A stretch of DNA of 64,000 bases from Clostridium omnivorum (GCF_026012015.1 NZ_BRXR01000001.1:528001-592000), one strand, 5' to 3'; counted from the stretch's first letter, positions 16,679-25,594 are shown. Notes: generated by a model from the sequence alone, not told the origin. Program-made: numbers and translations.

Positions 16679-19078
16679 TTACTTTATATCAACGTCACAT
16701 TGATAACTTATGCTATATTTTATTTCTTCAGCCCAAGTACATGCTTTGATATCCCTTAAGGTTTTCTGGAGATAATTAACTTGTTTTTCTGGAATACTTA
16801 TATTAAGAATATTTATCTTTTCCTTTAGAGAAAGATTTCTTTCTGATTTATATCGTCTTACTTCACCTATTAATTTTTTAATATTTTCTCCAAAGCTTAA
16901 TATATCTTCATTATTTGTGTCAGCTTTCATATTCCACTGCAATTTATGAATGGAAATTGATTTTTCAAATTTCCTATAAAATGACTGGTATATTTCTTCT
17001 GTGATAAATGGTACATATACAGCATAAAGCTTTAAAAGCTCTAGTAGCGTATTATATAGGGCATACTGTGCTGATATTCTCTCTTCCTTTCCATGTATTT
17101 CTGGTTTATAAAGTCTATCCTTTACAATCTCCAAATAATTATCACAAAAGTCGTTCCAGAAGAACTCATCTATTTCGTGTTTTGCAAGTCCAATCTCATA
17201 ATGATTTAAGTATTCTTCTGCTGTTTTCCCCAATATCTTAACTTTTTCAATTATCCAAGAATCAATTGGCATTAGCTCTTTAGGCAGCATTCCATTGTAG
17301 TCCTGCAGCTGTATAATACAAAAATTAGCAGCATTCCAAAGCTTTGTCAAAAACCTCTTAGATGTTTTTAGTTCATCCTCTGAAAACATAGTGTCTGTTC
17401 CAAGCTTTGCTCCAGCAGCCCAATATCTTAATGCATCTGCAGAATGCTTTTGTATTAGTTCATTTGGAGAAGAAGCTGCATTATTTTTCGATTTGCTTAT
17501 TTTCTCGCCCTTCTTTGCTAAAACAAAACCACATACCATTATATCCTTCCAGGGTAATTGACCAGTATGAAATAGGCTCCTAACTATTGTGTAAAATGCC
17601 CAGGTTCTTATTATTTCATGTGCTTGGGTTCTCATACCCATTGGAAGAAGCTTTTTTGTTATATCTTTTTCCGTATTCCATTTTGAGTTTATTAGTGGCG
17701 TCAGTGAAGAAGTTGCCCAGGTATCAAAAACAGCAGTTTCTGGAGTAAATGTAGTGCTGCCACAAGTGCACTCTGAAGAAGGTTTTGATTCTAAAGGATT
17801 TACTGGTAATTCCTCCTCCTTTGCAAATATAACCTTTCCACATTTGCTGCAATACCAAAGAGGAAATGGTATACCAAAGTATCTTTGCCTTGAAATGCAC
17901 CAATCCCACTTTAAATTCTCTACCCATGTTATATATCTATTTTTCATAGATGCTGGATACCAGTTTATTTCATCTGCAGCTTCTAAATACCTTTCTCTTT
18001 CGCTTAAAATATCTATATACCACTGCTTTGAAGGTATTATTTCTATTGGCTTGCCGCATCTCTCATGGATTGAAACTGTGTGAGTTATTACTTCACTTTT
18101 TTTTAATAAATTTTTACTTTTCAGTATTTCAATAATTTTTTCTCTTGCACTAAAAACTGTTAAACCACTAATTAGTGGAACATTATCTGCTACTCTGCCA
18201 TTACTTTCTATAACTTTTCTATAAGGCAGCTTATGCTTTTCATACCATTCAACATCTGTAATATCTCCAAAGGTTGCGCACATTACTATTCCTGTTCCCT
18301 TTTCTAAACTTGCGTTTTCATCTGAAAGAATAGGTATTTCATAGTTGTATAATGGAACTACTGCATTTTTTCCTATATATTTTAAATATCTTTCATCTGA
18401 TGGGTTTATAAATAAACAAACACATCCATAAAGCAGCTCTGGTCTAGTGGTTGCAACTATTAGTTCCTCCCCATCAACCATAAAAGGTATATAATTAAAA
18501 GTTGCTTCCTTTTCTGCACTTTCAAGCTCTGCTTGGGCTATTGAAGTTTGACATGTTGTACACCATAAAACCGGCGACTCTTTAATATATGCTTTACTGG
18601 CCCTTGCCATATCTAAAAATGCCTTTTGTGATATTTTTCGTACCATAGGATTAATGGTTTCATACTGAAGGCTCCAATCTACGCTAAATCCCATGGATAG
18701 CCATAGCTTTTTAAACTCTTCTTCGTATTTTTTTGTTGTTAATAAGCATTTATCAATAAATTCACTCCTTGGCATGGATACAGCTCTTGCATTTTGCTCT
18801 TTTTCAACAAGTCTTTCTGTTGGTAGTCCATTATCGTCAAAGCCAAAGGGATAAAATACTTCCTTGCCCAGCATTCTTTGAAATCTAGCAATAATTTCTG
18901 CCTGGGTATAAGAAAATATATGTCCTATGTGAAGACTGCCGCTTATTGTTGGCGGTGGAGTGTCAATTGAAAAAGTTTCCTTATCACTATCATTTTCATA
19001 TTTATATATATCATTATTTTGCCAATATTCCTGCCACTTCTTTTCTGACTCTGCTGGATTATATTTTTTATTAAGCAT
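16679..19078 (-). CDS. valS: Valyl-tRNA synthetase, archaeal/rickettsial type
   Basis: The 799-residue class I synthetase charges tRNA-Val. It has the HIGH motif (HIGH at 50-53), the KMSKS-equivalent KISKS (about 526-530), the CP1 editing domain with ATTRPELLYG (about 209-218) and an anticodon-binding domain. The segment after the first motif reads FGFDDNGLPTE, as in archaeal and rickettsial enzymes, where usual bacterial ValRS has a GTDHAGIATQ-like sequence. It also lacks the C-terminal coiled-coil tRNA arm of bacterial ValRS and is about 80 residues shorter. This suggests transfer and possibly a second copy in the genome. A valine T-box precedes it. ATG at 19078 fits the GGGGG site better than the in-frame TTG 6 bases upstream. 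Confidence 0.92.
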   Translation of the reverse strand: MLNKKYNPAESEKKWQEYWQNNDIYKYENDSDKETFSIDTPPPTISGSLHIGHIFSYTQAEIIARFQRMLGKEVFYPFGFDDNGLPTERLVEKEQNARAVSMPRSEFIDKCLLTTKKYEEEFKKLWLSMGFSVDWSLQYETINPMVRKISQKAFLDMARASKAYIKESPVLWCTTCQTSIAQAELESAEKEATFNYIPFMVDGEELIVATTRPELLYGCVCLFINPSDERYLKYIGKNAVVPLYNYEIPILSDENASLEKGTGIVMCATFGDITDVEWYEKHKLPYRKVIESNGRVADNVPLISGLTVFSAREKIIEILKSKNLLKKSEVITHTVSIHERCGKPIEIIPSKQWYIDILSERERYLEAADEINWYPASMKNRYITWVENLKWDWCISRQRYFGIPFPLWYCSKCGKVIFAKEEELPVNPLESKPSSECTCGSTTFTPETAVFDTWATSSLTPLINSKWNTEKDITKKLLPMGMRTQAHEIIRTWAFYTIVRSLFHTGQLPWKDIMVCGFVLAKKGEKISKSKNNAASSPNELIQKHSADALRYWAAGAKLGTDTMFSEDELKTSKRFLTKLWNAANFCIIQLQDYNGMLPKELMPIDSWIIEKVKILGKTAEEYLNHYEIGLAKHEIDEFFWNDFCDNYLEIVKDRLYKPEIHGKEERISAQYALYNTLLELLKLYAVYVPFITEEIYQSFYRKFEKSISIHKLQWNMKADTNNEDILSFGENIKKLIGEVRRYKSERNLSLKEKINILNISIPEKQVNYLQKTLRDIKACTWAEEIKYSISYQCDVDIK

Positions 19079-19124
19079 TTGCAATACCCCCTAATTTTTA
19101 ATTTTTCTCTAACTGCGCATTTAG

Positions 19125-19430
19125 AGAAAATAAAAAACCTTCGTCCTAACTAAAAGGACGAAGGTTGAATCTCCGTGGTACCACCTAAATTTGTACAAAT
19201 GTACACACTCAATATAGTACGGGCATATCTGCCGATACCATTTCCCTTCTAACGGTAGGAACTCCGTTAAAGCCTACTCACCCAAAGTTTTCGGTTTAAA
19301 GCTCCAAGGCTACCTTCATCACATCCATCATGGGAAATTTCCACCATCATTCCCTCTCTTTATTTCAAGTATGCAATTACTCTTCCTCATCAAAGCCACT
19401 ATTTGTTTAATTAATAATATAATACTAACC
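19125..19430 (-). promoter_or_regulatory. T-box riboswitch, valine specifier, for valS
   Basis: On the minus strand the leader contains the canonical T-box AGGTGGTACCACGG (19173-19186), an AGAGA-type stem I element, and a terminator of paired AACCTTCGTCC arms (19137-19166) followed by TTTTTT. The likely specifier is GTA (19311-19313). It was located by aligning the 10 bases after it and GAGC to the tyrosine T-box in this same window, where TAC occupies the same place. Uncharged tRNA-Val would favour antitermination and raise valS expression. Confidence 0.92.
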
Positions 19431-19496
19431 TCAATAAATATTGTCAACAGAAATTTCAAAATAATTCAATATATTTAGAAACTTAACATTAATAAT

Positions 19497-19934
19497 TTAT
19501 TGCTCTTTTAAAAACTCTAATACCCTTTTATGTAAAAATGGCTGAATCAAAGGGTAAGTTAAATCACCCGGTATATTATCAGCTAATTTAATTTCGCTTA
19601 TTTCAAATTGAAGACAGCTGTCTAATTCCTCTACCTCTGAATAAAATAGCTGCCCATAGGATTCTGTGTAATTTATATTTTCATCTCTCTCTACTGAATA
19701 GACACATACAGGAGTCATATTAAACCTTGTAGCTCCAGTTTCTTCAAATAACTCTCTTGAAGCCGTATCATTAATATTTTCATTTTCTTCTCTATGCCCT
19801 CCAGGAATTTCAAGGGTCTGCCTATCCTTGTGCCTAACATAAATCCATTGATTCTTATACCTTGTCATAATTACTGCAAACAATAATTTACTATCCTCTA
19901 TAGTATTTAAATCGTAAAAGTTAATTTTAAACAT
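19497..19934 (-). CDS. Nudix hydrolase
   Basis: The 145-residue protein has a complete Nudix box, G-x5-E-x7-RE-L-x-EE-x-G, as GHREENE then NINDTAS then RELFEETGA (about 46-69). It hydrolyses a nucleoside diphosphate linked to another moiety, using Mg2+ or Mn2+. Substrate specificity cannot be read; similarity in layout to 8-oxo-dGTPase-like small Nudix proteins is only general. A single gene with GGGAG upstream of the ATG. Confidence 0.9.
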   Translation of the reverse strand: MFKINFYDLNTIEDSKLLFAVIMTRYKNQWIYVRHKDRQTLEIPGGHREENENINDTASRELFEETGATRFNMTPVCVYSVERDENINYTESYGQLFYSEVEELDSCLQFEISEIKLADNIPGDLTYPLIQPFLHKRVLEFLKEQ

Positions 19935-20007
19935 ACAATTTTTCTCCCTTATAATTAGCTGGAATTTGGTTCTTCATCAATAAACTAATTTCTAATTATA
20001 AATATTA

Positions 20008-20199
20008 TTATATTGATATTTCTAAAATGTCAGTTATTTTACTAAAATCATATTCTTTCAATATGCCTGCACTTGGATCATAGTATTTGCCATCAAAGAA
20101 TATAATCAAATGTGCTTTTATATTTATAATACAGCATTTAGGAAGATCTATATCTTGTTTTACGTTGTAAATTATTTTATCTGAGTGAGCTATTCCAAC
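20008..20199 (-). pseudogene. Probable 3' remnant of a degraded gene
   Basis: Between the two Nudix genes an open frame of 63 codons without a plausible start begins right after a stop codon and ends at 20008. Its product has coding-like composition (it includes AHLIIFFDGKYYDPSAG), resembling the C-terminal end of an exported or peptidase-like protein, but I cannot name a family. Upstream at 20210-20310 the frame is broken by stops. This 380-base stretch otherwise contains no gene I can support. Confidence 0.35.
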
Positions 20200-20316
20200 T
20201 TAATCCTTCCTACTTATATATTACAAAGATGCCCTTCTAGAAAAGATATAGAACGCTGGTTATATTTTTCTATCAACATCTAATTTAAATTCTGGCTGCG
20301 TCACATATGCAAAATA

Positions 20317-20742
20317 TTATACATTCCCATCATAATTTAAATACGCTTGAAAACGCTGACGGATGGCTGGTGTTGTAATCATTTCAAGCACTTTATCTTT
20401 CGGTATCCAACACGACTCTGAATTTTCATCTGAAGTACACAACTTTCCATCAATAAAAGTACAAATAAAATCCATCATTACCTTGGTAGGTACTTCTTTA
20501 ACCCCATTATATCCTTTATTCGTTGCTATATTTGATGAAATTGCAAAGAGTTTTTCTACTTTCACATCAATTCCGCTTTCCTCTTTTATTTCTCTTGCAA
20601 CTGCCTCAATAAGATTTTCTCCAACCTCAACCTGTCCACCTGGAAAAACCCATCCTCCGTGATATGTCTTTACTAATAGGATTTCCCCCTTATCATTTTC
20701 AACAACACCTGCTGCTGCAACAATATGTGTTGGCATTATCAT
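20317..20742 (-). CDS. Nudix hydrolase
   Basis: A 141-residue Nudix protein with the box GQVEVGE then NLIEAVA then REIKEESGI (about 37-59). The N-terminal half (THIVAAAGVVENDKGEILLVKT) matches MutT-like family members. It probably hydrolyses a modified or surplus nucleotide derivative. The true start may be the ATG at 20736 rather than 20742, because the GTGGGG site is too close to the first ATG. The gene 20773-21303 ends up 30 bases upstream on the same strand, suggesting one transcript. Confidence 0.9.
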   Translation of the reverse strand: MIMPTHIVAAAGVVENDKGEILLVKTYHGGWVFPGGQVEVGENLIEAVAREIKEESGIDVKVEKLFAISSNIATNKGYNGVKEVPTKVMMDFICTFIDGKLCTSDENSESCWIPKDKVLEMITTPAIRQRFQAYLNYDGNV

Positions 20743-20772
20743 TTACCCCACCCCTTTATACCTTTGAAATTA

Positions 20773-21303
20773 TTACTGACAACCTATCTCATTAGGATTT
20801 ATGAGTATATAATTCATTTTATCTTCACATCTATCATGCATATTATAAAAGTGCTCGTCACAATTTATAAATTCAAACCCTAATCTTTCAAATATCTTTT
20901 GCATCCTAATATTTGAACCCATTGTATCAGCATATATATTTTTTAATTTAAGTGTACTAAACACATACTCTATTGCCAATTTAACTGCCTCTGTCCCATA
21001 TCCAAGGCCCTTATAATTATCATTAACAAGAGCAATTCCAAGCTCGCATCTGCTTTTTTTATAATCAACCCTTTTAAAAGATATCTCACCAATTGGAGTA
21101 CCATTAGGTAAAAATATTCCAGCCCTAGGATACCATGATTCCTTTTCAGTAATTAACACATATTTTTCATCTACTTTTTCTTCGTCATAAACATAAGGAT
21201 TAGGATCCATAACTGGATCAGCAACATAGCTTTTCCAATACCTATGATATTCTTCCCTTGAGAATGTTTTAAGATAAATATTATCACCCTGAATGTTAAT
21301 CAT
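20773..21303 (-). CDS. GNAT acetyltransferase, RimJ/RimL-like
   Basis: The 176-residue enzyme has the arrangement of RimJ/RimL-type GNATs: an early IYLKTFSREEY segment, motif A LGIALVNDNYKGLGYGTEAV (about 95-114, with KGLGYG), and the late segment NIRMQKIFERLGFEFI. Such enzymes acetylate protein N-termini or small amines; the substrate is unknown. Transcription probably includes the downstream Nudix gene and the upstream DUF5071 gene, which lies 21 bases away. Confidence 0.87.
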   Translation of the reverse strand: MINIQGDNIYLKTFSREEYHRYWKSYVADPVMDPNPYVYDEEKVDEKYVLITEKESWYPRAGIFLPNGTPIGEISFKRVDYKKSRCELGIALVNDNYKGLGYGTEAVKLAIEYVFSTLKLKNIYADTMGSNIRMQKIFERLGFEFINCDEHFYNMHDRCEDKMNYILINPNEIGCQ

Positions 21304-21324
21304 AGTTTCTTCCTTTCAGACAAT

Positions 21325-21921
21325 TTATTTTTCAATTGTCCCTATGAATTCATCAATATTTTCTACCAGGTCAAGATATAATTCCCTTTTCCTTTTGCTA
21401 ATGGATAAAGCCTTTTTGCTATCAATAAGTTCATACTCATTAAGCAGCTTTAATGCTTGTAAATCAACACCTTCGATTACAAGATTATTATTCATAGTAA
21501 TAGCTAGTTCTAATAAATTATCCTTAATTTGAGTTCTTAATTCCTTGTCCCATTTACTTACTACCTCAGACAATAGCCATATTATCCAAATTCCATCCCC
21601 TGATTTTAATACTTGTTTAACATATGGAACTATGACATCATCTATTGTAACTAATAATCCTACTATTTCCTTTGAGCCAGGCCAGTTCATATCTTGAATC
21701 CATTCTAAAAGACCGGGAATTATGGATTTAACCCTTGGATATCCAATTTGCTTTAAAACTATTGCTGCATTTCCCCAGTAACTCTTTGATACTGGCTGTA
21801 AAAGCATGTATAATTTTGACTCTTCAATATTTACAAGCTGGCTTATTGCATAATCCTGTAAGTATTGTGGTGCCTCTAAATTTAAATTACTTATATATTC
21901 TTCTATTTCAATGTTATCCAT
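21325..21921 (-). CDS. DUF5071 family protein, HEAT-like
   Basis: The 198-residue soluble protein is largely helical. It contains the DUF5071-type stretch GLLEWIQDMNWPGSKEI (about 71-87), followed by PYVKQVLKSGDGIWIIWLL. The helical repeats, including LVNIEESKLYMLL and SYWGNAAIVLKQIGYPR near the N-terminus, recall HEAT repeats that bind proteins. No catalytic site is visible and the function is unknown. GGAGA lies upstream of the ATG. Confidence 0.75.
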   Translation of the reverse strand: MDNIEIEEYISNLNLEAPQYLQDYAISQLVNIEESKLYMLLQPVSKSYWGNAAIVLKQIGYPRVKSIIPGLLEWIQDMNWPGSKEIVGLLVTIDDVIVPYVKQVLKSGDGIWIIWLLSEVVSKWDKELRTQIKDNLLELAITMNNNLVIEGVDLQALKLLNEYELIDSKKALSISKRKRELYLDLVENIDEFIGTIEK

Positions 21922-22012
21922 CGATCTCTCCTAATTTTTAAATCTATATATTAAGAATTTTATATTTCAACCTTATCTAAATAACCATTTATAATTTTTA
22001 AAATTGTTGATT

Positions 22013-22618
22013 TTATTTATATTTTACAATTCCTGCGTATTCAAAAGCGTTCCTTATATCTTCAGCTATCATAATTCTCTTGCTCTTCTCAATATTAAAG
22101 CTATCTCCAGTCTGGGTATAAGATGGGAAAAACCGAATGCCATTTGAGCTGTAAATTTCTTTTCTAATTTTATAGGTTGATCCGCTCCGAATAACATTAG
22201 CTCCGTATTTTCTCTTAAATATATAATTAATGGACTTTATAGCAAAGTCACCCATACACATAATGGACTTTACATTTTTAAATGGTTCAATCTCTTTTTC
22301 TAAAACCTGACTACACCTTTTGATTGTAGCAGCTGAAACAAGATAATCTTTCTTACTGCACTTTATAGCAGTTGTTAGATAAATTCCTAATTCATTTAGC
22401 TCACTAATAGATTCTATATGATATCCAGCATCATCTAATGCTTGGCACGTTGTTTTAAAAAATGCAGCTTGCTCAGTAGTATAAAAAAAGTCGTTCAAAT
22501 TTTTAGGTAAAGCCTCTGAAATCATTAAGACTTTGATGTTACTACTGGATATTTTTGCAGTAGGCAAAATTGCCTCTAAATTTACATCTATACAATTTCT
22601 TTCACAATTACACTCCAA
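22013..22618 (-). CDS. Uracil-DNA glycosylase-fold protein, divergent
   Basis: The 201-residue protein looks like a remote member of the uracil-DNA glycosylase superfamily. Features are a nucleotide-pocket-like LMISEALP (about 31-38), YLTTAIKCSKKD with the family-4-type 'xxNxxKC' layout, then RCSQVLEKEIEPFKNVKSIM and a CMGDFAIKSI strand-turn, and a C-terminal FFPSYTQTGD in place of the usual HPS motif. Its N-terminus starts with a cysteine cluster (C at 3, 5 and 9). Several canonical catalytic residues cannot be matched by eye, so DNA repair is inference. The TTG start is set by GGAGG 9 bases upstream. Confidence 0.6.
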   Translation of the reverse strand: MECNCERNCIDVNLEAILPTAKISSSNIKVLMISEALPKNLNDFFYTTEQAAFFKTTCQALDDAGYHIESISELNELGIYLTTAIKCSKKDYLVSAATIKRCSQVLEKEIEPFKNVKSIMCMGDFAIKSINYIFKRKYGANVIRSGSTYKIRKEIYSSNGIRFFPSYTQTGDSFNIEKSKRIMIAEDIRNAFEYAGIVKYK

Positions 22619-22685
22619 CTAATATTACCTCCATTAAAAATAATAATTTCTCTTTTGCCTAAGCATTTTTCAATTACTCATGCTA

Positions 22686-22741
22686 CATCTTACTTATATA
22701 TAGATTATAGACCACATTTTTACATAGTTCCATAAAAAATC
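22686..22741 (-). repeat. Intergenic repeat, copy 3 of 3 (T-tract plus TATAAT)
   Basis: A more diverged copy of the element at 10040-10100 and 14101-14152. Shared blocks on the minus strand are ATTTTTTATG, CTATGTAAAA, TGTGGT, CTATAATC and ATATAAG. It lies upstream of the UDG-fold gene. Confidence 0.45.
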
Positions 22742-22801
22742 CTTATTCAAGCTGAATTATACCGTTTTGTTTCTATTTAGCATACATGTTAAGAAAAAAA
22801 T

Positions 22802-22833
22802 AATTCCGGCAGACTTATTATCCTGCCGGAATT
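22802..22833 (-). terminator. Terminator of the M3 peptidase gene
   Basis: AATTCCGGCAG and CTGCCGGAATT form an 11-bp perfect stem, with a T-run on the minus-strand side. Confidence 0.8.
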
Positions 22834-22878
22834 TCTTTGTAATCTTACTTTTCAAGCTATGCATTTGATGTCGCAATT

Positions 22879-24558
22879 CTATAATTTAATCTTCTCTACA
22901 AGCTCCTCCATAAATCCATCTTCAAAAGGACTTCTAAGACCAACATTATGGAGCATATTAGGGAAATAATCTTTTGCTGATTGCAGACAAAATGCATAAT
23001 ACTTTTGCCAAGCCCCCTGATAGTTTTCATCCATTAGAGCCTTAAACTGAAGTGCACATGTCTGTGCAAGGCAATAATCAATGTAATAGAAGGGCCAGTT
23101 ATATACATGCTTCTGCATCTGCCAAGTACGCCCATCACCATAAAAGGCATCATATTTAAAAGCAAGATGGGGCTTATATTCTTTTTCTAGTTGCTTCCAC
23201 ACATCTCTTCTTTGTGCAGGACTTAGCTCTGGCTTCGTGTATACTATTTCCTGGAACTCATCAATCATGCATCCGTATGGTATAAATGCAATAGCATCTT
23301 CTAGATGCATTTCTCTGTAATCATCAGCTCTTTCTCCGAAGAATAAATCCATCCATCTTTCTGTAAAAAACTCCATTGACATTGAGTGAACTTCAGCAGT
23401 TTCACTGGTTATGTTGTTGTGCTCTACTATTTCATCATTTCTTGTTACAAATCCTTGGAATGCATGACCACATTCATGGGTTATAACATCCACATCTCCA
23501 CTTGTGCCGTTAAAATTAGCAAATATGATTGGTGCTTTATAGAGTTGAAGCATATCCATATAGCCGCCTGTAGTTTTATTAGGTCTTCCTAATACATCGA
23601 ATAGCTCATGCTTTAACATAAAGTCAAAAAATTCTTTTGTTTCGGGAGACAATTCACTATACATTTTTTTGCCTGCAGCAAAAATATCATCTGCAGTTCC
23701 AACAGGAATAGGATTTCCTTCAGCAAAATAAACATTTTCATCAACATAATCAAGCTTTTCTAAACCAAGACGTTTTCTTCTCTCTTCATGCATTCTAGAC
23801 GCAAACGGAACAAAATACTTCTTAACTTGATTTCTAAAGTTAGCTACATCATTTTTGTCGTATGAATTACGTCCCATAATATAATAACCTAGTTCAACAT
23901 AATTATCATATTTCATTGACTTAGCCTGTGCATTACGATTTGCTACAAGCTTATCAAAAATTTCGTCTAATTCATCAGCAATGGTAAGCAGCTTTTCACT
24001 TCTAATCTTTGATGCTTCAATTCTTGTTTTCCTATCCTTTGAGTGTATATATTTTCCTAATAATGAAAGATTCAGTGTTTCTCCCTTGAATTCAACTTTA
24101 GTTTGTGCAATTAATTTATTGTATCTTGATGTAAGCGCATTTTCTTCCTGCTTAAGAGAAATAAGTACATCATTAAACGCTTTAAGTTGAATCTCTATAT
24201 CCTTAAAGGTAACTTGTCCTATTTTGCTCTCAAGATAAGTTCTGTATTTAGAATTATAAAGCATCTTTTGATACTTCACTTCAAAGCTCTGAATTTTAGG
24301 AGATATTTCATCGTAATACTCCTGCTCAGCTTCATAAAATTCATTTGAAACATCACCATCATGTCTCATTCCAGCTAAAATCATTGCAGTTCTAACTTTT
24401 GCCATTAACGCATAGTATTTTTTATGTGCCAAAAATTGTTCTTCCCCATCTTTTGCATCATTAAATTCTTTTGCTATTTGTGATGCTTCATTTTCAAAAG
24501 CTTCAATTGTTATTCTTTCGTATGGTAGTCCTGATAATATAAAATTCTCATTTTGCAT
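22879..24558 (-). CDS. M3 family oligoendopeptidase (PepF-like)
   Basis: The 559-residue cytosolic zinc peptidase belongs to the M3 thimet-oligopeptidase/PepF family, which cleaves short peptides. The zinc and catalytic motif HECGH is at 361-365, followed by a glutamate ligand in TSETAEVHSMSME, and a C-terminal segment with FYYIDYCLAQTCALQFK. N-terminal helical repeats of the usual length are intact. GGGGG lies upstream of the ATG, and a strong terminator shows it to be its own unit. The family often serves in peptide recycling. Confidence 0.93.
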   Translation of the reverse strand: MQNENFILSGLPYERITIEAFENEASQIAKEFNDAKDGEEQFLAHKKYYALMAKVRTAMILAGMRHDGDVSNEFYEAEQEYYDEISPKIQSFEVKYQKMLYNSKYRTYLESKIGQVTFKDIEIQLKAFNDVLISLKQEENALTSRYNKLIAQTKVEFKGETLNLSLLGKYIHSKDRKTRIEASKIRSEKLLTIADELDEIFDKLVANRNAQAKSMKYDNYVELGYYIMGRNSYDKNDVANFRNQVKKYFVPFASRMHEERRKRLGLEKLDYVDENVYFAEGNPIPVGTADDIFAAGKKMYSELSPETKEFFDFMLKHELFDVLGRPNKTTGGYMDMLQLYKAPIIFANFNGTSGDVDVITHECGHAFQGFVTRNDEIVEHNNITSETAEVHSMSMEFFTERWMDLFFGERADDYREMHLEDAIAFIPYGCMIDEFQEIVYTKPELSPAQRRDVWKQLEKEYKPHLAFKYDAFYGDGRTWQMQKHVYNWPFYYIDYCLAQTCALQFKALMDENYQGAWQKYYAFCLQSAKDYFPNMLHNVGLRSPFEDGFMEELVEKIKL

Positions 24559-24639
24559 CGTTATGACACCCCCTAATATTTATTATATATTCCATTATAT
24601 AACTTTTAAAGTTTTTTCTTAAAATATTTATAATAAAAA

Positions 24640-24660
24640 AGCCCACCTAGCTAGTGGACT
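24640..24660 (-). terminator. Terminator of the XRE/membrane-protein operon
   Basis: AGTCCAC and GTGGGCT arms with a CTAGCTAG-type loop followed by TTTTTTATT on the minus strand. Confidence 0.65.
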
Positions 24661-24683
24661 ACAAAATTTTATTATTTCACATA

Positions 24684-24899
24684 TTATTTCGACAATAATC
24701 GATTAAATAGTGACTTTTTATAATTTCTTAATCTAGATAAATCATGCCTTTCGGAGTATACTCCAATAAGAATTAAAGCAATTCCCAAACCAGCAAATAG
24801 ACCTTTTATAAATTCCGGGAATAGCTTAAACTCATTTGAAAATAAGAAAATACTATTAAATAACAATCCCAAACATATATAATTATTAAGTTTTTTCAT
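24684..24899 (-). CDS. Small membrane protein, 71 residues, function unknown
   Basis: Two hydrophobic segments (about 8-24 and 30-46) and a basic C-terminal tail make this a small integral membrane protein. It is the third gene of a compact unit with an XRE regulator and a larger membrane protein; only 9 bases separate it from the second gene. No family is recognised. Small membrane proteins next to XRE regulators with this layout are common in clostridia, and their job is unknown. Confidence 0.65.
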   Translation of the reverse strand: MKKLNNYICLGLLFNSIFLFSNEFKLFPEFIKGLFAGLGIALILIGVYSERHDLSRLRNYKKSLFNRLLSK

Positions 24900-24908
24900 T
24901 TTATTTTC

Positions 24909-25388
24909 TCACATTCTTTTACTATAATACTTAAATGCAAACATATAAGATAGAATAAATACGAAGATTATACATATAAGTACCTGAAATAATACCTGAT
25001 TAAACAGGCCGCCAATTAATGCAGCCGCATACGTTACTACAAGCATCACATAGGCTGATGTTCTAATTGACTTGTTTCCTATTTCTTGAATTCTCTCATC
25101 TGTATTACTGAGCCTACTTTCCTTTAATTTATTCTCATCATTAAGTAGCATTCTATTTTTAATCCATAGGATTACTCCTGCTACAAAAAGACCTGCTCCA
25201 ACCCCAGAATATACTCCAAGCATATGCTCATTAATGGATGTTTTTAAATAGGCTTTTGTGCCAAAACCAACTATCATTGTAATAATTCCTATAATTATAA
25301 GAGCTACCATAGCTTTCATACGATTCCTTATAACTTTCCTGTATTCCTCATTATTTCTTGCATTACATCCACAAAAAATCCCTCTCAT
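24909..25388 (-). CDS. Four-helix membrane protein in XRE operon, function unknown
   Basis: The 159-residue protein has four hydrophobic helices in two pairs (about 28-46, 59-75, 111-127 and 131-149). A polar linker carries NDENKLKESRLSNTDERIQ, a sequence often seen in small DUF-type membrane proteins after an XRE regulator. The ATG overlaps the regulator's stop codon by ATGA, indicating translational coupling and a functional link. No enzymatic motif is visible. Confidence 0.75.
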   Translation of the reverse strand: MRGIFCGCNARNNEEYRKVIRNRMKAMVALIIIGIITMIVGFGTKAYLKTSINEHMLGVYSGVGAGLFVAGVILWIKNRMLLNDENKLKESRLSNTDERIQEIGNKSIRTSAYVMLVVTYAAALIGGLFNQVLFQVLICIIFVFILSYMFAFKYYSKRM

Positions 25389-25594
25389 AAATTTTCATCC
25401 TCCTGATCAAAAATAAATACTTCTTCAATAGATACCTCAAAGAACTGCGCAATTTTGTGTGCCAATATTAAGGATGCATTATATCTTCCATTCTCTAAAG
25501 ATATAATTGTTTGCCTTGTGACATTCACTGCATCTGCAAGCTCATTTTGAGTTATCTTCCTTGCTTTTCTTAACTCCTGTATTCTAGTCTGCAA
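25385..25594 (-). CDS. XRE-family transcriptional regulator, small
   Basis: The 69-residue protein is essentially one helix-turn-helix domain of the Cro/CI type: TRIQELRKARKITQNELADA then VNVTRQTIISLENGRYNAS. It resembles clostridial and bacillar regulators of the YvaN/SinR-like small class. TTG at 25594 is preferred over the upstream ATG at 25612 because AGAGGT lies 10 bases ahead and because homologous proteins normally begin MxTRIxELR. Three copies of a 21-base operator overlap its promoter, so autorepression is likely. Confidence 0.87.
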   Translation of the reverse strand: MQTRIQELRKARKITQNELADAVNVTRQTIISLENGRYNASLILAHKIAQFFEVSIEEVFIFDQEDENL

